In this document: positions 1 through 9,612 of the stretch, in pieces
How the letters are laid out: each line of letters opens with the position of its first letter
How positions within the stretch are numbered: position 1 is the first letter of the stretch
Source: Treponema sp. OMZ 798
Lineage (GTDB): Bacteria; Spirochaetota; Spirochaetia; Treponematales; Treponemataceae
Assembly: GCF_024181385.1 (NCBI RefSeq)
Contig: NZ_CP051305.1
Span: 1,550,001-1,614,000, forward strand
Reading direction: 5' to 3'
Length of the DNA: 64,000 nucleotides
The notes under the pieces: generated by a model
What the model saw: only the letters and a program-made list of their open reading frames with translations
Database searches by the model: none
What the model was told of the DNA's origin: nothing
Translations under genes and position numbers: made by a program

Positions 1-946
1 AAACTTCAACAATATCGTTTTTCATATCCGAAACATAGATGAGCTTACGTTCATAATCTGTAACGATATGCCGCTTTGCTCCCTTTACCCCGCCCTCGTA
101 AACGGTTTTATAATCGGCCAAAGATTTTTTTATAAGTTTGCATTGGGAATTGCCGGCCGAGTCTTCAAATTGGGCACAGTAGATAAATTTCCCGTCTTGA
201 GAAAAAGCCATGCCTCTCGGTACTGCCTTAGTTTTTATCTTTTTTTCTTCTTTATAAGTAGAAGGATCGATGATGCTTATATCCTGCGAAGTCCAGTTAC
301 TCAAATAGACCCGATCAATAGCGGCATTATAGGCCATTACCTTACTCCAAGTGCCTGAAGTCTTTATAGTCCTTTTATATTCAAAAGATGTAAGATCAAA
401 AACATGAATTGAAGCCGTCGGCATTTGACTAACCCATAATTCGTTTTTATGTTTTAAAACCAAGGATTCCACAAAACCGAATTTTTCTGCGTATTCTTTT
501 GGGGGCGAAATTCGTTTTGTATTTCCGGTTTCAATATTTATAATATCGATGCCCGATCCGTCAAGAAGGGCTGCTGCAACGGTATTATTGTTTACAAAGG
601 TTACGCTCTTAGGCTTTTTTCCTGTAGGAAAAACCTTAACTACATCGTATTTTGAATCTTCCGGAGAGAGAACTACAAAGGCTTTTTTATTTTGAATTAA
701 AGTCAAATCAAAAGTATGGGTACGGAAGCCTTCTTTTTTTATAACAAGGGAAGCCGGCGTATCTTTTAAATTAAACTTCAAAAATCCTAAGGTTTTATCG
801 GATGATATAAGCTTAGGTTCAACCTTATGTCCATCGGCAAAAAATTCCGCATTTTTATAAGGCTGAAGATTAAGATCTAAAACAAAATCGGCAAAAGCTG
901 AAATAGCGTAAACAAAAAAGCAAAATATCAACAAATTTTTTTTCAT
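1..946 (-). CDS. Secreted beta-propeller (YVTN/YncE-like) protein, C-terminus beyond left edge
   Basis: An open frame runs from an ATG at 946 to the window edge without a stop, so the C-terminus is missing. The translation starts MKKNLLIFCFFVYAISAFAD, a clean signal peptide ending in an AFA-D signal-peptidase I site, so the protein should be periplasmic or surface located. The body shows repeated beta-propeller blades with phrases such as VKVFPTGKKPKSVTFVNNNT, GIDIINIETGN, VYLSNWTSQDISIIDPST and GMAFSQDGKFIYCAQF, typical of YVTN/YncE-type propellers. Ligand and role are unknown. An in-frame ATG at 976 would add ten residues; neither start has a good ribosome binding site. It is divergent from troA. 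The family call is fairly secure, function is not. Confidence 0.75.
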   Translation of the reverse strand, partial: MKKNLLIFCFFVYAISAFADFVLDLNLQPYKNAEFFADGHKVEPKLISSDKTLGFLKFNLKDTPASLVIKKEGFRTHTFDLTLIQNKKAFVVLSPEDSKYDVVKVFPTGKKPKSVTFVNNNTVAAALLDGSGIDIINIETGNTKRISPPKEYAEKFGFVESLVLKHKNELWVSQMPTASIHVFDLTSFEYKRTIKTSGTWSKVMAYNAAIDRVYLSNWTSQDISIIDPSTYKEEKKIKTKAVPRGMAFSQDGKFIYCAQFEDSAGNSQCKLIKKSLADYKTVYEGGVKGAKRHIVTDYERKLIYVSDMKNDIVEV

Positions 947-1021
947 AAAAGATAAAGAATAAATAGAAAGTTTCATAAATCTTATTTTGCTTTTTTTATG
1001 AAGCCTTGTCAATGGATTCAC

Positions 1022-1076
1022 TTGACCTTTTTTTTAGTTTTTGATATATTATAATTATAATTTTGATACATCAAAA
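1022..1076 (+). promoter_or_regulatory. tro operon promoter with palindromic operator
   Basis: A -35 TTGACC (1022-1027) and a -10 TATATT (1045-1050) are separated by exactly 17 bp. Just downstream, at 1061-1076, lies TTTTGATACATCAAAA, an inverted repeat with 7-bp arms and a 2-bp centre. It sits over the expected transcription start and ends just before the AGAGGA ribosome binding site (1078-1083) of troA. DtxR/TroR-type repressors bind palindromes in this position, and troR is the last gene of the operon, so metal-dependent autorepression is the natural inference. Confidence 0.7.
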
Positions 1077-1089
1077 CAGAGGATTTTAA

Positions 1090-2034
1090 ATGACAAAAAG
1101 AAAATTAATAAGATCAAGTTTAGCAGTGCTTACTATATTATTAAGTTTGGTATTTTTCTCATGTTCTAAAACAGAGAAAACAAGCGAAACTAAGGATTCA
1201 GGTAAGATAAAAGTTACAGCCACAATAGGTATGGTTGCCGATATAGCAAAGGTTATCGGCGGAGATGAGGTAAATGTACAAGCCTTAATGGGAGCAGGGG
1301 TCGATCCCCACCTTTACAGGGCAAGTGCAGGAGATATGGAGAAGCTTCAAAAAGCCGATATCATTTTTTATAACGGGCTTCATCTTGAAGCAAAGATGGG
1401 AGAGGTTTTGCAAAAAATATCTTCTACCCGCAAAACTGTAGCAGTTGCCGAAAGTATCCCCAAGGAGCATCTATTACCCTTCGAGGAATCCGAATTCGAT
1501 CCCCATGTTTGGTTTGATGTCAAGCTATGGAAATATGCAACGGAATCCGTATATAAAACATTGGCAGAATTTACTCCGCAAAAAAAAGAGGCTTTCAAGA
1601 AGAACTATGAAGCCTATATTTTAAAACTTGATGAACTTGACGAATTTATCAAAAAAAGAGCTTCGGAGATTCCGCAGGAAAAGAGAGTTATTGTTACCGC
1701 CCATGATGCCTTCAACTATTTCAGCAAGGCCTACGGTTTTGAAGTCAGAGGCTTACAAGGCATCAGCACAGTAAGCGAGGCAGGAGCAAAAGACGTGCAG
1801 GAGCTTGCAGACTTTATTACAAAAAGAAAACTTCCGGCCATCTTCGTTGAAAGCTCGGTGCCCGAAAAAAACGTAAAAGCCTTGCAGCAGGCTGTAAAGT
1901 CCAGAGGCTATGATGTTTCGATAGGCGGAGAACTTTTTTCGGATGCAATGGGAGATGAGGGCAGCTTTGAAGGAACATATATAGGAATGCTGACCCACAA
2001 TATAAACACGATAATAGATGCCTTAAAAAAATAA
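1090..2034 (+). CDS. troA: Metal-binding lipoprotein of the Tro ABC importer
   Basis: This is the solute-binding protein of a cluster A-I (zinc/manganese/iron) ABC transporter. The N-terminus has a signal peptide with a spirochaetal lipobox LVFFSC and lipidated Cys25. The metal ligands expected for TroA are visible: His74 (VDPHLY), His139 (DPHVW), His205 (VTAHDAF) and Asp285 (ELFSDAMG). The 314-residue length is normal for the family. A ribosome binding site AGAGGA precedes the ATG. It is the first gene of a five-gene operon with the ATPase, two permeases and the DtxR-type repressor. Which metal is carried in vivo cannot be read from the sequence. Confidence 0.95.
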   Translation: MTKRKLIRSSLAVLTILLSLVFFSCSKTEKTSETKDSGKIKVTATIGMVADIAKVIGGDEVNVQALMGAGVDPHLYRASAGDMEKLQKADIIFYNGLHLEAKMGEVLQKISSTRKTVAVAESIPKEHLLPFEESEFDPHVWFDVKLWKYATESVYKTLAEFTPQKKEAFKKNYEAYILKLDELDEFIKKRASEIPQEKRVIVTAHDAFNYFSKAYGFEVRGLQGISTVSEAGAKDVQELADFITKRKLPAIFVESSVPEKNVKALQQAVKSRGYDVSIGGELFSDAMGDEGSFEGTYIGMLTHNINTIIDALKK

Positions 2035-2062
2035 AAGGTTTATTCTAATTAAGGATGATTTT

Positions 2063-2833
2063 ATGAACAATTGCTGTGCCGAACATTCACAAGAAAATTT
2101 AATTCCGGCTTTTTGCGTTGAAGACCTAACCTTGGCTTACCGCGAAAAGCCTGTACTCTGGGACATAGACGTATGTGTCCCGCAAGGAGCAATGGAAGCC
2201 GTAGTCGGCCCAAACGGTGCCGGGAAATCGACCCTGCTTAAAGCAATGATGGGTATTCTTCCTATAGCATCAGGCGAAATAAAAATATTCGGAAAATCAT
2301 ATAAATCTCAAAGGAAAAGAATAGCCTATGTACCGCAAAGAAGTTCGGTCGATTGGGATTTCCCTACAACCGTCTTTGATGTTGTTTTAATGGGTTCATA
2401 CGGGAATTTAGGATGGATAAAACGACCCGGGCAAAAAGAAAAAAAAGAAGCCCTATCAGCCTTGGAAAAGGTAGGCATGGCAGAGTTCGCAAAACGCCAG
2501 ATAAGCGAGCTTTCAGGCGGCCAACAGCAAAGAGTTTTTTTGGCAAGGGCTCTTGTTCAAAATGCGGATCTTTATTTTATGGATGAACCCTTTCAAGGAG
2601 TCGATGCAGCGACCGAACAGGCTATTGTAAAACTTTTAAAAGAACTAAAAGCAAACGGAAAGACTCTTTTGGTTGTTCATCACGATCTTCAGACAGTAAA
2701 GGATTACTTTGATAGGGTTCTCTTATTGAATGTAAGATTAATAGCCGAGGGAAGTGTTGAAGAAGTTTTTACCGAAGAAAACTTGCGCAAAACCTATGGA
2801 GGCAGAATCGCCTACAATTCTGAAAAAAAATGA
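2063..2833 (+). CDS. troB: ATPase of the Tro metal ABC importer
   Basis: This cytoplasmic nucleotide-binding subunit powers the TroCD permease. Walker A is GPNGAGKST at residues 49-57, the Q-loop is [12 protein letters not shown], the ABC signature LSGGQQQR is at 150-157, Walker B with the catalytic glutamate is YFMDEP near 171-176, and the switch histidine is in VVHHDL. The length of 256 residues is standard. The N-terminus [10 protein letters not shown] contains a Cys-Cys pair that is not part of the ABC fold. The stop overlaps the troC start in an ATGA arrangement, which implies translational coupling. Confidence 0.95.
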   Translation: MNNCCAEHSQENLIPAFCVEDLTLAYREKPVLWDIDVCVPQGAMEAVVGPNGAGKSTLLKAMMGILPIASGEIKIFGKSYKSQRKRIAYVPQRSSVDWDFPTTVFDVVLMGSYGNLGWIKRPGQKEKKEALSALEKVGMAEFAKRQISELSGGQQQRVFLARALVQNADLYFMDEPFQGVDAATEQAIVKLLKELKANGKTLLVVHHDLQTVKDYFDRVLLLNVRLIAEGSVEEVFTEENLRKTYGGRIAYNSEKK

Positions 2834-3735
2834 ACGGGATAATAAAATTTTTTGCCGACTACACTTTGAGAAATGTTTTTTTAGGAACGATGCTTTTAGG
2901 AATCGGATCGGGCGTGGTAGGCAGCTTTGCCGTCTTACGTAAACAAAGCTTACTCGGAGATGCAATTGCACACGCAGCTCTCCCCGGAGTAGTAATAGCA
3001 TTTTTACTTACAGGCTCTAAAATGACACTGCCTCTTTTACTAGGCGCAGGTATTACGGGACTAATAGGAACATTCTTTATAAACAACATTGTAAATAACT
3101 CAAAGGTTGACACGGATGCGGCTCAAGGGATTGTATTGGGTGTTTTTTTAGGCTTAGGCTTTTTGCTTTTAACCTACGTCCAAAAACTGCCGGGAGCCGG
3201 GAAAAGCGGTCTTGACAAATTTATCTTCGGACAGGCGGCAACTATCACACAACAAGATGTGATTATAATTTTTATAGTCGAAGCATTTATCCTTATAATT
3301 ATTGCTCTTTTATGGAAAGAATTAAAACTATCTACATTTGATCCGGGATTTTCTCAATCAATAGGTTTTTCACCTAAAATAACGGAATTAATTTTGACGG
3401 TTTTAATCGTGATTACAATAGTTATAGGAATACAATCTGTCGGAGTAATTTTGATGAGTGCTCTTTTACTTGCACCTGCCGCTGCAGCAAGGCAATGGAC
3501 TGATAGATTAAGCATAATGTGCCTCCTATCTGCCTTTTTTGGAGCCGCATCCGGAATGGGCGGAGCAGTAATTTCTTCTCAAGTTTTAAAAATGCCTACA
3601 GGACCTGTAATAGTTTGCTTTTTAACGGCCTTTACACTTATTTCAATCCTATTTAGTCCTCATAGAGGAATTATTCAGGCAAAAATAAAAAAACTTTATA
3701 TAAAAACCAAAATACTTAAAAACATAGGGAATTAA
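2830..3735 (+). CDS. troC: Permease of the Tro metal ABC importer, first subunit
   Basis: A polytopic inner-membrane protein of the ABC-3 (ZnuB/MntB/TroC) family, 301 residues with about eight hydrophobic segments. Family-typical stretches include [18 protein letters not shown] near the N-terminus, SQSIGFSP in the middle and [19 protein letters not shown] in the last third. It starts inside the troB stop codon (ATGA overlap) and is followed four bases later by troD. The two permeases probably form a heterodimer. Confidence 0.93.
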   Translation: MNGIIKFFADYTLRNVFLGTMLLGIGSGVVGSFAVLRKQSLLGDAIAHAALPGVVIAFLLTGSKMTLPLLLGAGITGLIGTFFINNIVNNSKVDTDAAQGIVLGVFLGLGFLLLTYVQKLPGAGKSGLDKFIFGQAATITQQDVIIIFIVEAFILIIIALLWKELKLSTFDPGFSQSIGFSPKITELILTVLIVITIVIGIQSVGVILMSALLLAPAAAARQWTDRLSIMCLLSAFFGAASGMGGAVISSQVLKMPTGPVIVCFLTAFTLISILFSPHRGIIQAKIKKLYIKTKILKNIGN

Positions 3736-3739
3736 ATAT

Positions 3740-4840
3740 ATGAATATGGAAATAATATTAATTGCAATTATTGTCTCCGCTTCATGTGCCCTCTGCGGAG
3801 TATTTTTAGTTTTAAGAAGAATGTCTTTGATGAGCGATGCAATAAGCCACTCAATCATAATAGGAATCGTACTAGGTTTTTTTATAAGCAAAACCTTATC
3901 TTCAAGCATACCCTTGACAGGTGCCGTTATAGCCGGAATGGCCTCGGTTATATTTACAGAAGCCTTACAAAAAACAAAGCTTATAAAAAGCGATGCAGCC
4001 ATAGGTCTTGTTTTTCCGTTTTTATTCAGCCTTGGAGTTATCTTGGTTTCACTCTATGCAGGAAATGTTCATTTGGATACCGATTCCGTCTTATTGGGAG
4101 AATTAGCCTTTGCACCCTTTGACCGAATAAATTTTTTTAATTTTTCTCTTCCCAAAAGCTTGGTTCAAATGAGCGGAATTCTTTTATTCGATTTACTTTT
4201 TATCATAATGTTTTTTAAAGAATTAAAGCTGACAACCTTTGATCCTAACTTGGCAAAATCAATAGGCTTTTCGCCTGCAATTATGCATTACGGATTAATG
4301 TTTGCAGTGAGCCTTACCTGCGTCGGAGCCTTTGATTCTGTCGGAGCCGTTTTAGTTACAGCCTTGATGATAGCTCCGGCTGCAGCAGCCCTCTTATTGA
4401 CAAACAGTCTTTTTTATATGATAGCAATTTCAATTTTTATTGCTTCGGCGGCTTCAATAAGCGGCTTCTACCTTGCAGTAAAAATCGACGGAAGCATATC
4501 GGGTTCAATGGCAGCGATGACAGGGCTGTTTTTTTTACTTGCTTACCTATTCTCTCCAAAGGACGGATTGGTAAAACGAAGGGCCGAACAAAAAAATCTA
4601 AAAATAGATTTTGCCGTCAAGATGCTCATTGTGCATCTTTTGCATCATCAAGGTGAAGAAAATATGGACAGCGAATGCCGGGAAAAACATTTATGCGAGC
4701 ATATTAACTGGACAGAAAAAAAAGCCCATACAGTAGTACTAGCGGCAAAACGGCTGGGATATATAAAAAAAGAAAACGGTTTACTTCTTTTGTCTCCATT
4801 AGGAAGGGACGAAGCGGAAAAATCGATAACAAATATTTAA
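3740..4840 (+). CDS. troD: Permease of the Tro metal ABC importer, second subunit, with a winged-helix-like C-terminal extension
   Basis: Residues 1 to about 280 are an ABC-3 family permease with the same landmarks as troC (LRRMSLMSDAISHSIIIG, AKSIGFSPAIMHYG, LVTALMIAPAAAALL). Unlike troC, the protein continues after the last membrane segment (LLAYLFSPKDGLVKRR) with about 75 soluble residues. These read as a helix-turn-helix or winged-helix fold: KMLIVHLLHHQG, then INWTEKKAHTVVLAAKRLGYIKKENGLLLLSPLGRDEAEK. The pattern of helix, helix and a short beta hairpin ending in LSPLGRDEA resembles the DNA-binding half of DtxR-type regulators. A regulatory or metal-sensing cytoplasmic tail is inferred. 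Confidence 0.92.
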   Translation: MNMEIILIAIIVSASCALCGVFLVLRRMSLMSDAISHSIIIGIVLGFFISKTLSSSIPLTGAVIAGMASVIFTEALQKTKLIKSDAAIGLVFPFLFSLGVILVSLYAGNVHLDTDSVLLGELAFAPFDRINFFNFSLPKSLVQMSGILLFDLLFIIMFFKELKLTTFDPNLAKSIGFSPAIMHYGLMFAVSLTCVGAFDSVGAVLVTALMIAPAAAALLLTNSLFYMIAISIFIASAASISGFYLAVKIDGSISGSMAAMTGLFFLLAYLFSPKDGLVKRRAEQKNLKIDFAVKMLIVHLLHHQGEENMDSECREKHLCEHINWTEKKAHTVVLAAKRLGYIKKENGLLLLSPLGRDEAEKSITNI

Positions 4841-4865
4841 GTTGAATAAATTTTTAGGAGGAAGA

Positions 4866-5534
4866 GTGCAAATCTCGCAAATTGCAACCGAAAATTATTT
4901 AAAATCTATTGTCAAATTTTTATCGGAAAGCGATAAAGATATAATTACTACCGGTGAGCTCGCAAAACTATTACATGTTACACCCGGTACGGTAACCTCG
5001 ATGGCAAAAAAGCTTGAAAAAGAAGGATACATAGAATATCAAAATCGGATAGGATGCAGCCTTACCGAAAAAGGCAAAAAATACGGCCTTAATATTTTAA
5101 GACGTCACAGGCTAATCGAAACCTTTTTATTTCAAACTCTCAAAATGGATTGGAAGGATGTTCATAACGAAGCGGAAAATTTAGAACATGCAGCCTCTGA
5201 TATCTTAATAGATAAAATAGACAAATACTTGGGAAAGCCTAAAAGAGATCCGCATGGGGCGGTGATACCTAAAAAAAATCAAAAAGAATATACATCTATA
5301 GACTTAAATTTAAATAAAGCAGCTTGCGGAATAGAATACTCAATAGCGAGGCTTACAGGTTCGGAAGCTCAATTTGAATATTATAAAAAAATAAATCTAA
5401 AATTAAATTCTAAGATCATACTTCAAAATAAAAATGAAGAAAGCGGTTTGGCCGAAATAATAATAGATGAAAATAAAGTCTCATGCTCCACAATGATTTT
5501 AAAAAACATCTTCGTCGAAAAAATTATTATTTAG
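4866..5534 (+). CDS. troR: DtxR/MntR-family metal-dependent repressor
   Basis: I place the start at GTG 4866 because a strong AGGAGGA (4856-4862) sits directly before it; the upstream in-frame TTG at 4842 has no such site. The 222-residue product begins QISQIATENYLKSI, a typical DtxR N-terminus, followed by a winged helix (ELAKLLHVTPGTVTSMAKKLEKEGYIEY), a metal-binding and dimerisation region (RHRLIETFLF, HNEAENLEHAASD, DPHGAVIP) and a C-terminal FeoA/SH3-like domain from about residue 145. It therefore looks full length. It probably represses the tro operon through the palindrome near 1061-1076. Its stop overlaps the convergent gene on the other strand by 8 bp. Confidence 0.93.
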   Translation: MQISQIATENYLKSIVKFLSESDKDIITTGELAKLLHVTPGTVTSMAKKLEKEGYIEYQNRIGCSLTEKGKKYGLNILRRHRLIETFLFQTLKMDWKDVHNEAENLEHAASDILIDKIDKYLGKPKRDPHGAVIPKKNQKEYTSIDLNLNKAACGIEYSIARLTGSEAQFEYYKKINLKLNSKIILQNKNEESGLAEIIIDENKVSCSTMILKNIFVEKIII

Positions 5535-6729
5535 ACTGCTTTGAGTTTTTTAAAATATTCTCCGCATCTTTTTTTGCTTTATAAAATTTTTCTTTATTAA
5601 ATTTATATTTTTCGATAGGCCTACATGTTTCGTCAATAATACCCATTTTTATTTTTGTTTTTAAAATATTAAATACCGCATCATCTATTCTTTTTAAAAA
5701 ATCGGATTCTGCTTTCATTTTTTTTGAAATTACCTCTACGAGTTCTTTAAACTTAGGTTCGGAACACATTACCATATCACAGCCTGCTGCTAAAGCTAAA
5801 AGCACATTATCCTCTGTAGATCGCCCATCCGTTTTAAGGGCCTTCATAGCCATATCATCGGTAATAATTAAGCCCTTAAAATTTAATTCATTACGTAAAA
5901 ATTTTTCTATTCCGATTTTTGAAAAACAAAAAGGCTTTTTCTCTATAAATGAAACTTCAGCATGAGAAATTAAAACAACTTCATCACTGCCATAAATAAT
6001 TCGGCGAAAAGGATTAATAAAATCCCTATAAAAAATATCTTGATCAACATCAATAATACTTTTTGAAAGATGCGGATCTGTTTCCGCATTTCCGGGAAAA
6101 TGCTTAACTGTAGAAAGCATCCCGCCCTTTTTCATCCCGGAAATAAAAGCTTTAGCATATCTTACTAAAACATCTTCATCATTAGAAAAAATGCGGTCAT
6201 CCAAAAAACCGGAACCTTGTGATCTTTCTTTTTCAACAATAGGAGCTAAATTTAAATGTATACCCAATAAATTGATTTGCTCTGCCGTATGCGTGTATAG
6301 GGCTAGGGCTTCTTCTTCCGTTAATGTTTTCGCTATTTTTTTAGGTGAAGGGAGAGGTGATCCAATTTTTCGTATTCGATAAACACGTCCGCCTTCAAAA
6401 TCGGATGCAAAAAAAGGTGGTATAAACGTTTTTGATTTGGACAAATTTTGTACAGACTGCTTTACCGATTTTATATAATAAGCACAAGCTTGAGGCGTAT
6501 CCGAAAAATTATATCCGAATAAAATAAAAGCTCCCGGCGTATAAGAGTCAAAATAGGAACTTAAATAAGGAGGAAATTTTTTTTCCCCCTCAATACTCAT
6601 CATTAAAACCTGAGAAGCTTTTTCTTCACTAGTCATTTTTGAAATATAAGATCGAATATCTGAATCATCGCCAAAAAGAAAAGAATAAACAAAAAAACAA
6701 CAAAAGAAAGCAAAAAAATAACGTTTCAT
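5527..6729 (-). CDS. Exported family 3 glycoside hydrolase (NagZ-like beta-N-acetylhexosaminidase)
   Basis: The start is placed at ATG 6729, because translation there opens with a good signal peptide (MKRYFFAFFCCFFVYSFLFG) and clears the upstream stop by 13 bases. A longer frame from 6831 would run into the upstream gene. The product has 400 residues. Family 3 features are present: ILFGYNFSD, FASDFEGGRVYRIR, the loop KHFPGNAETDPH containing the Asp-Pro-His pair that holds the general-acid histidine, and the nucleophile aspartate in GLIITDDMAM. NagZ removes GlcNAc from muropeptides in recycling. The usual KHFPGHG motif is altered to KHFPGNA, and a signal peptide is unusual for classical cytoplasmic NagZ, so the substrate is uncertain. 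Confidence 0.85.
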   Translation of the reverse strand: MKRYFFAFFCCFFVYSFLFGDDSDIRSYISKMTSEEKASQVLMMSIEGEKKFPPYLSSYFDSYTPGAFILFGYNFSDTPQACAYYIKSVKQSVQNLSKSKTFIPPFFASDFEGGRVYRIRKIGSPLPSPKKIAKTLTEEEALALYTHTAEQINLLGIHLNLAPIVEKERSQGSGFLDDRIFSNDEDVLVRYAKAFISGMKKGGMLSTVKHFPGNAETDPHLSKSIIDVDQDIFYRDFINPFRRIIYGSDEVVLISHAEVSFIEKKPFCFSKIGIEKFLRNELNFKGLIITDDMAMKALKTDGRSTEDNVLLALAAGCDMVMCSEPKFKELVEVISKKMKAESDFLKRIDDAVFNILKTKIKMGIIDETCRPIEKYKFNKEKFYKAKKDAENILKNSKQSK

Positions 6730-6742
6730 AAATATTCCAAGA

Positions 6743-9175
6743 TTAAATAAGTTTTTGACTTTTTGCAATCTTAAAAAGTCTGGAGTTCCATAAATTATTT
6801 TGCATATACTTATCGCGTATATCGTTTTCACCTATAGCCAATACGTTTTTTTGCATCGATTTAAAAGCCTTGCTTAGATAAGCAATGGTTTGTGAAGAAC
6901 TTTCTCCGTATAACTTAACGGATAAATCATAGCATAGATACATATATAAAGATGAATAAGGATCATTCTGATATAAGGATTCAACAGCCGATGTTTCCAA
7001 ATCCGATAAAAAAACTTTACATTCTTCAATATCATACATTTTTGAAAAGTTAATTTTACAATTATAGTAATTATAAAAGGCATCAAACATCTTCTTACCG
7101 ATAGATTTGTTATATATATTGGACCAAATCAAATCTTCAGTAATACTAAAACCTGATGTTAAATTTTTAAATTCCATAAGTCCGGAATTATTGTACTCAC
7201 TATAAATCGAAGATATATCCAAATCCAATTTTTCAAAATCATTTTTTAAAACAGGATAAAATAAAAATGATTCGAGTAAAAACAATAAAGCGTCATCGGT
7301 ATAATCTATATATTTTAGTAAAAGCTCTTGTCCGTTTTTTATTTGCCCCATATAAATTAAAGAACGGGCATACCAAGATTTACATAAGGGCTCTAATTTA
7401 TCAAAATATAAATTTGCAAAATCAGACGCTGTCTTAAAATTTTCTGCAGCCTTACTAAATTCTCCTATTTGCAAATATACACGTCCTTTCATAAAAAGAT
7501 ATGGAATTTTCCAATCTTGTTCAAAATATTCATCAACAGCAGCGGCTAAACGGTCTAAAAAAGTTATAGATTGTTTTAAATTATTTTGTAAAAAATAAAC
7601 AATACTAATATTAAACAATGCATCACAGATAAAAGATGTATCATGAGAGTGTTCGGCATTGTCAAGAGCATAAGAAAAATAAGTAATAGCATCGGATATT
7701 TTATTTTCCGTTAAATTAAAAAAAGCAAGTAATGAAAAAGCTCTATACTCTCCCGACTCCAATTTATTTTCTTGAAAAAAACCGATTGCAGTTTTTAGAT
7801 ATGCATAAGACTTTGCCGTACTGTCATCTATATTTGCAATAATCGAATTTTGATAATATTTTAATGCATCATAAAAAGTCTCATTTTTATATTTTTTTAA
7901 ATCTAAACCTTCAATAGAAGAATCCGAATAATTGTGAAATATTGAAGCAAGTAAAAAATCGTGCTTACATTTAAAATTTAAAGAATCAAATATTTTTTCA
8001 GCCTCAGAATTTGCATTTAGAATTCCTTTTTTATATTTAGCCCATAAATATTCCGCTATATTCGAATCAGCCGTATTTTTGCCGGGATTAATACGTCTTT
8101 CAATAATTTCGGGTAAGCCATAGGGAACGGCATAGATATTATTTTCAACCAAAATAATTCCTATTGAATACATCCAAGCATAAATATCATCAAAAAAATT
8201 CTTGCTCTTATTCAATGAAAGCAAAAAATCGGTAATTTCATCGTAAAAAAAGTATTTACCTGAAGAAAGAATAATATATATCAACTGTAATAAATCATCA
8301 GGAATATTATATATTGAAGGCAGGGAAGAATCCAAAGCTTCTATTTCTATATATTTATTAACTGCATATATTTTTTCTGCTTCTTCCAAATTTTTTTTAT
8401 CGTTTATATTATCGATTAAAACTTTTACATATTTTCCGCCATTTTGTTTTTTTATATAATTTTTCAAGTATATTGCAGCATTTGTTAAAAAGGCATCAAC
8501 AAAATACTGAGGCATATTTTTAGAAAACCTGTGTTTTTTTAGATAGATATAAACATTTTTTGTGGCTAAAAAAGAAGCTCTATCTTCATTACTCATAGCC
8601 TTTAAACAATCATTATCTAAAGGATTAGCCAAAATAAAATTATATAAGGCCCAAAAATAATTATCATTCCTATGCAGTATTATTGAAGCATTTTTTTCAA
8701 TATTTTTATTATAGATTAAATTAATATTTTCAAAAAAATTAAATACATTACATAATAAAAGAGAAGAGTCCGTTTCATCAAAATCAATATATTTTGAAAG
8801 CTTATCGGATGCAGCTTTTGAAGCAAACATCCCCGTTTCAGGTATTAATTGCTTTTTATATTGCAATAAGGATTCTAATAAAGTCTCATTTGAAACATCT
8901 TCCTCGTAATAATCTGTAATACATCTCACTTCCGATATTTTATTTTTATATGAAACTAATATTTTATTTATATTATATAAAAAACGTGCAGTAGAAAAGG
9001 CATAAGCAATTGATTTTTTTTTAAATAAAAAGTAAAAACTGCCTTGAGTCTGCATAAATTCCGCTCCGTTTGATAAAGCTTCTTCTTTTATCAGGTTAAT
9101 AAAATCGGTAAGGATTTTTAAATTAATTTTACGCAGTTGTCTTTCATATATTATTTCTAAAAAAACACTTAACAT
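6743..9175 (-). CDS. 810-residue TPR-like protein of the flagellar operon, function unknown
   Basis: I do not recognise this protein as a named family. The ATG overlaps the fliJ stop (ATGTTAA), so it is probably translationally coupled to the flagellar operon. There is no signal peptide. Residues of about 480-650 look like tetratricopeptide-type helical pairs (ISDAITYFSYALDNAEH, LKQSITFLDRLAAAVDEYF, FSKAAENFKTASDFANLYF). The first 130 residues have a mixed alpha/beta pattern with phrases such as MQTQGSFYFLFKKKSIAYAFSTARFLYNI that faintly resemble a degenerate nucleotidyl-cyclase fold lacking its metal aspartates. Codon use is extremely AT-rich. A cytoplasmic scaffold or regulator linked to motility is a guess from context only. 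Confidence 0.8.
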   Translation of the reverse strand: MLSVFLEIIYERQLRKINLKILTDFINLIKEEALSNGAEFMQTQGSFYFLFKKKSIAYAFSTARFLYNINKILVSYKNKISEVRCITDYYEEDVSNETLLESLLQYKKQLIPETGMFASKAASDKLSKYIDFDETDSSLLLCNVFNFFENINLIYNKNIEKNASIILHRNDNYFWALYNFILANPLDNDCLKAMSNEDRASFLATKNVYIYLKKHRFSKNMPQYFVDAFLTNAAIYLKNYIKKQNGGKYVKVLIDNINDKKNLEEAEKIYAVNKYIEIEALDSSLPSIYNIPDDLLQLIYIILSSGKYFFYDEITDFLLSLNKSKNFFDDIYAWMYSIGIILVENNIYAVPYGLPEIIERRINPGKNTADSNIAEYLWAKYKKGILNANSEAEKIFDSLNFKCKHDFLLASIFHNYSDSSIEGLDLKKYKNETFYDALKYYQNSIIANIDDSTAKSYAYLKTAIGFFQENKLESGEYRAFSLLAFFNLTENKISDAITYFSYALDNAEHSHDTSFICDALFNISIVYFLQNNLKQSITFLDRLAAAVDEYFEQDWKIPYLFMKGRVYLQIGEFSKAAENFKTASDFANLYFDKLEPLCKSWYARSLIYMGQIKNGQELLLKYIDYTDDALLFLLESFLFYPVLKNDFEKLDLDISSIYSEYNNSGLMEFKNLTSGFSITEDLIWSNIYNKSIGKKMFDAFYNYYNCKINFSKMYDIEECKVFLSDLETSAVESLYQNDPYSSLYMYLCYDLSVKLYGESSSQTIAYLSKAFKSMQKNVLAIGENDIRDKYMQNNLWNSRLFKIAKSQKLI

Positions 9176-9612
9176 GTCCCAGCCCTTGATTTATAAGTAA
9201 TAATATCATCGATATATTTTTCTTCCATTTTTATATTTTCTTTTTCCCATATCTCACGTTTTTTTTCTTTTAGTTTTGAAATTACTTTGCGTTTTGATGC
9301 CGCTTCAATATAAATCTTTCTTTTTTCTTCAATAATTTGCTCTGCAACAACTAATTTTTCCAGCAACTCATCCTTTTTTTTATCCAAAAGGATGGTATAA
9401 TTTTGGGCATTATGAAGATCCGTTATATCTATTTTATCGGACTCAGGATTAAATTCGGCTCCGGTTTTTACTTTTAACTTAGCAATCTGTTTTAGCTCAA
9501 TATCTATGTAGTCCTTATGAGCAATAGCATGAGCCAAGTCAATCTCTGCCTGATGTTCATAAAATTCGCGTAAGTTTAAAAGTTTTTCAAGCCGAAACTC
9601 AAACCTTTTCAT
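9169..9612 (-). CDS. fliJ: Flagellar export chaperone FliJ
   Basis: A 147-residue, highly charged and almost wholly helical protein beginning MKRFEFRLEKLLNLREFYEHQAEIDL, the classic FliJ opening. The rest is a two-stranded coiled coil (LLDKKKDELLEKLVVAEQIIEEKRKIYIEAASKRKVISKLKEKKREIWEKEN). FliJ acts as the stalk inside the FliI ATPase ring and helps couple it to the export gate. It directly follows fliI (shared base at 9612) and its stop overlaps the next gene, so the order fliH-fliI-fliJ is conserved. Confidence 0.92.
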   Translation of the reverse strand: MKRFEFRLEKLLNLREFYEHQAEIDLAHAIAHKDYIDIELKQIAKLKVKTGAEFNPESDKIDITDLHNAQNYTILLDKKKDELLEKLVVAEQIIEEKRKIYIEAASKRKVISKLKEKKREIWEKENIKMEEKYIDDIITYKSRAGTC

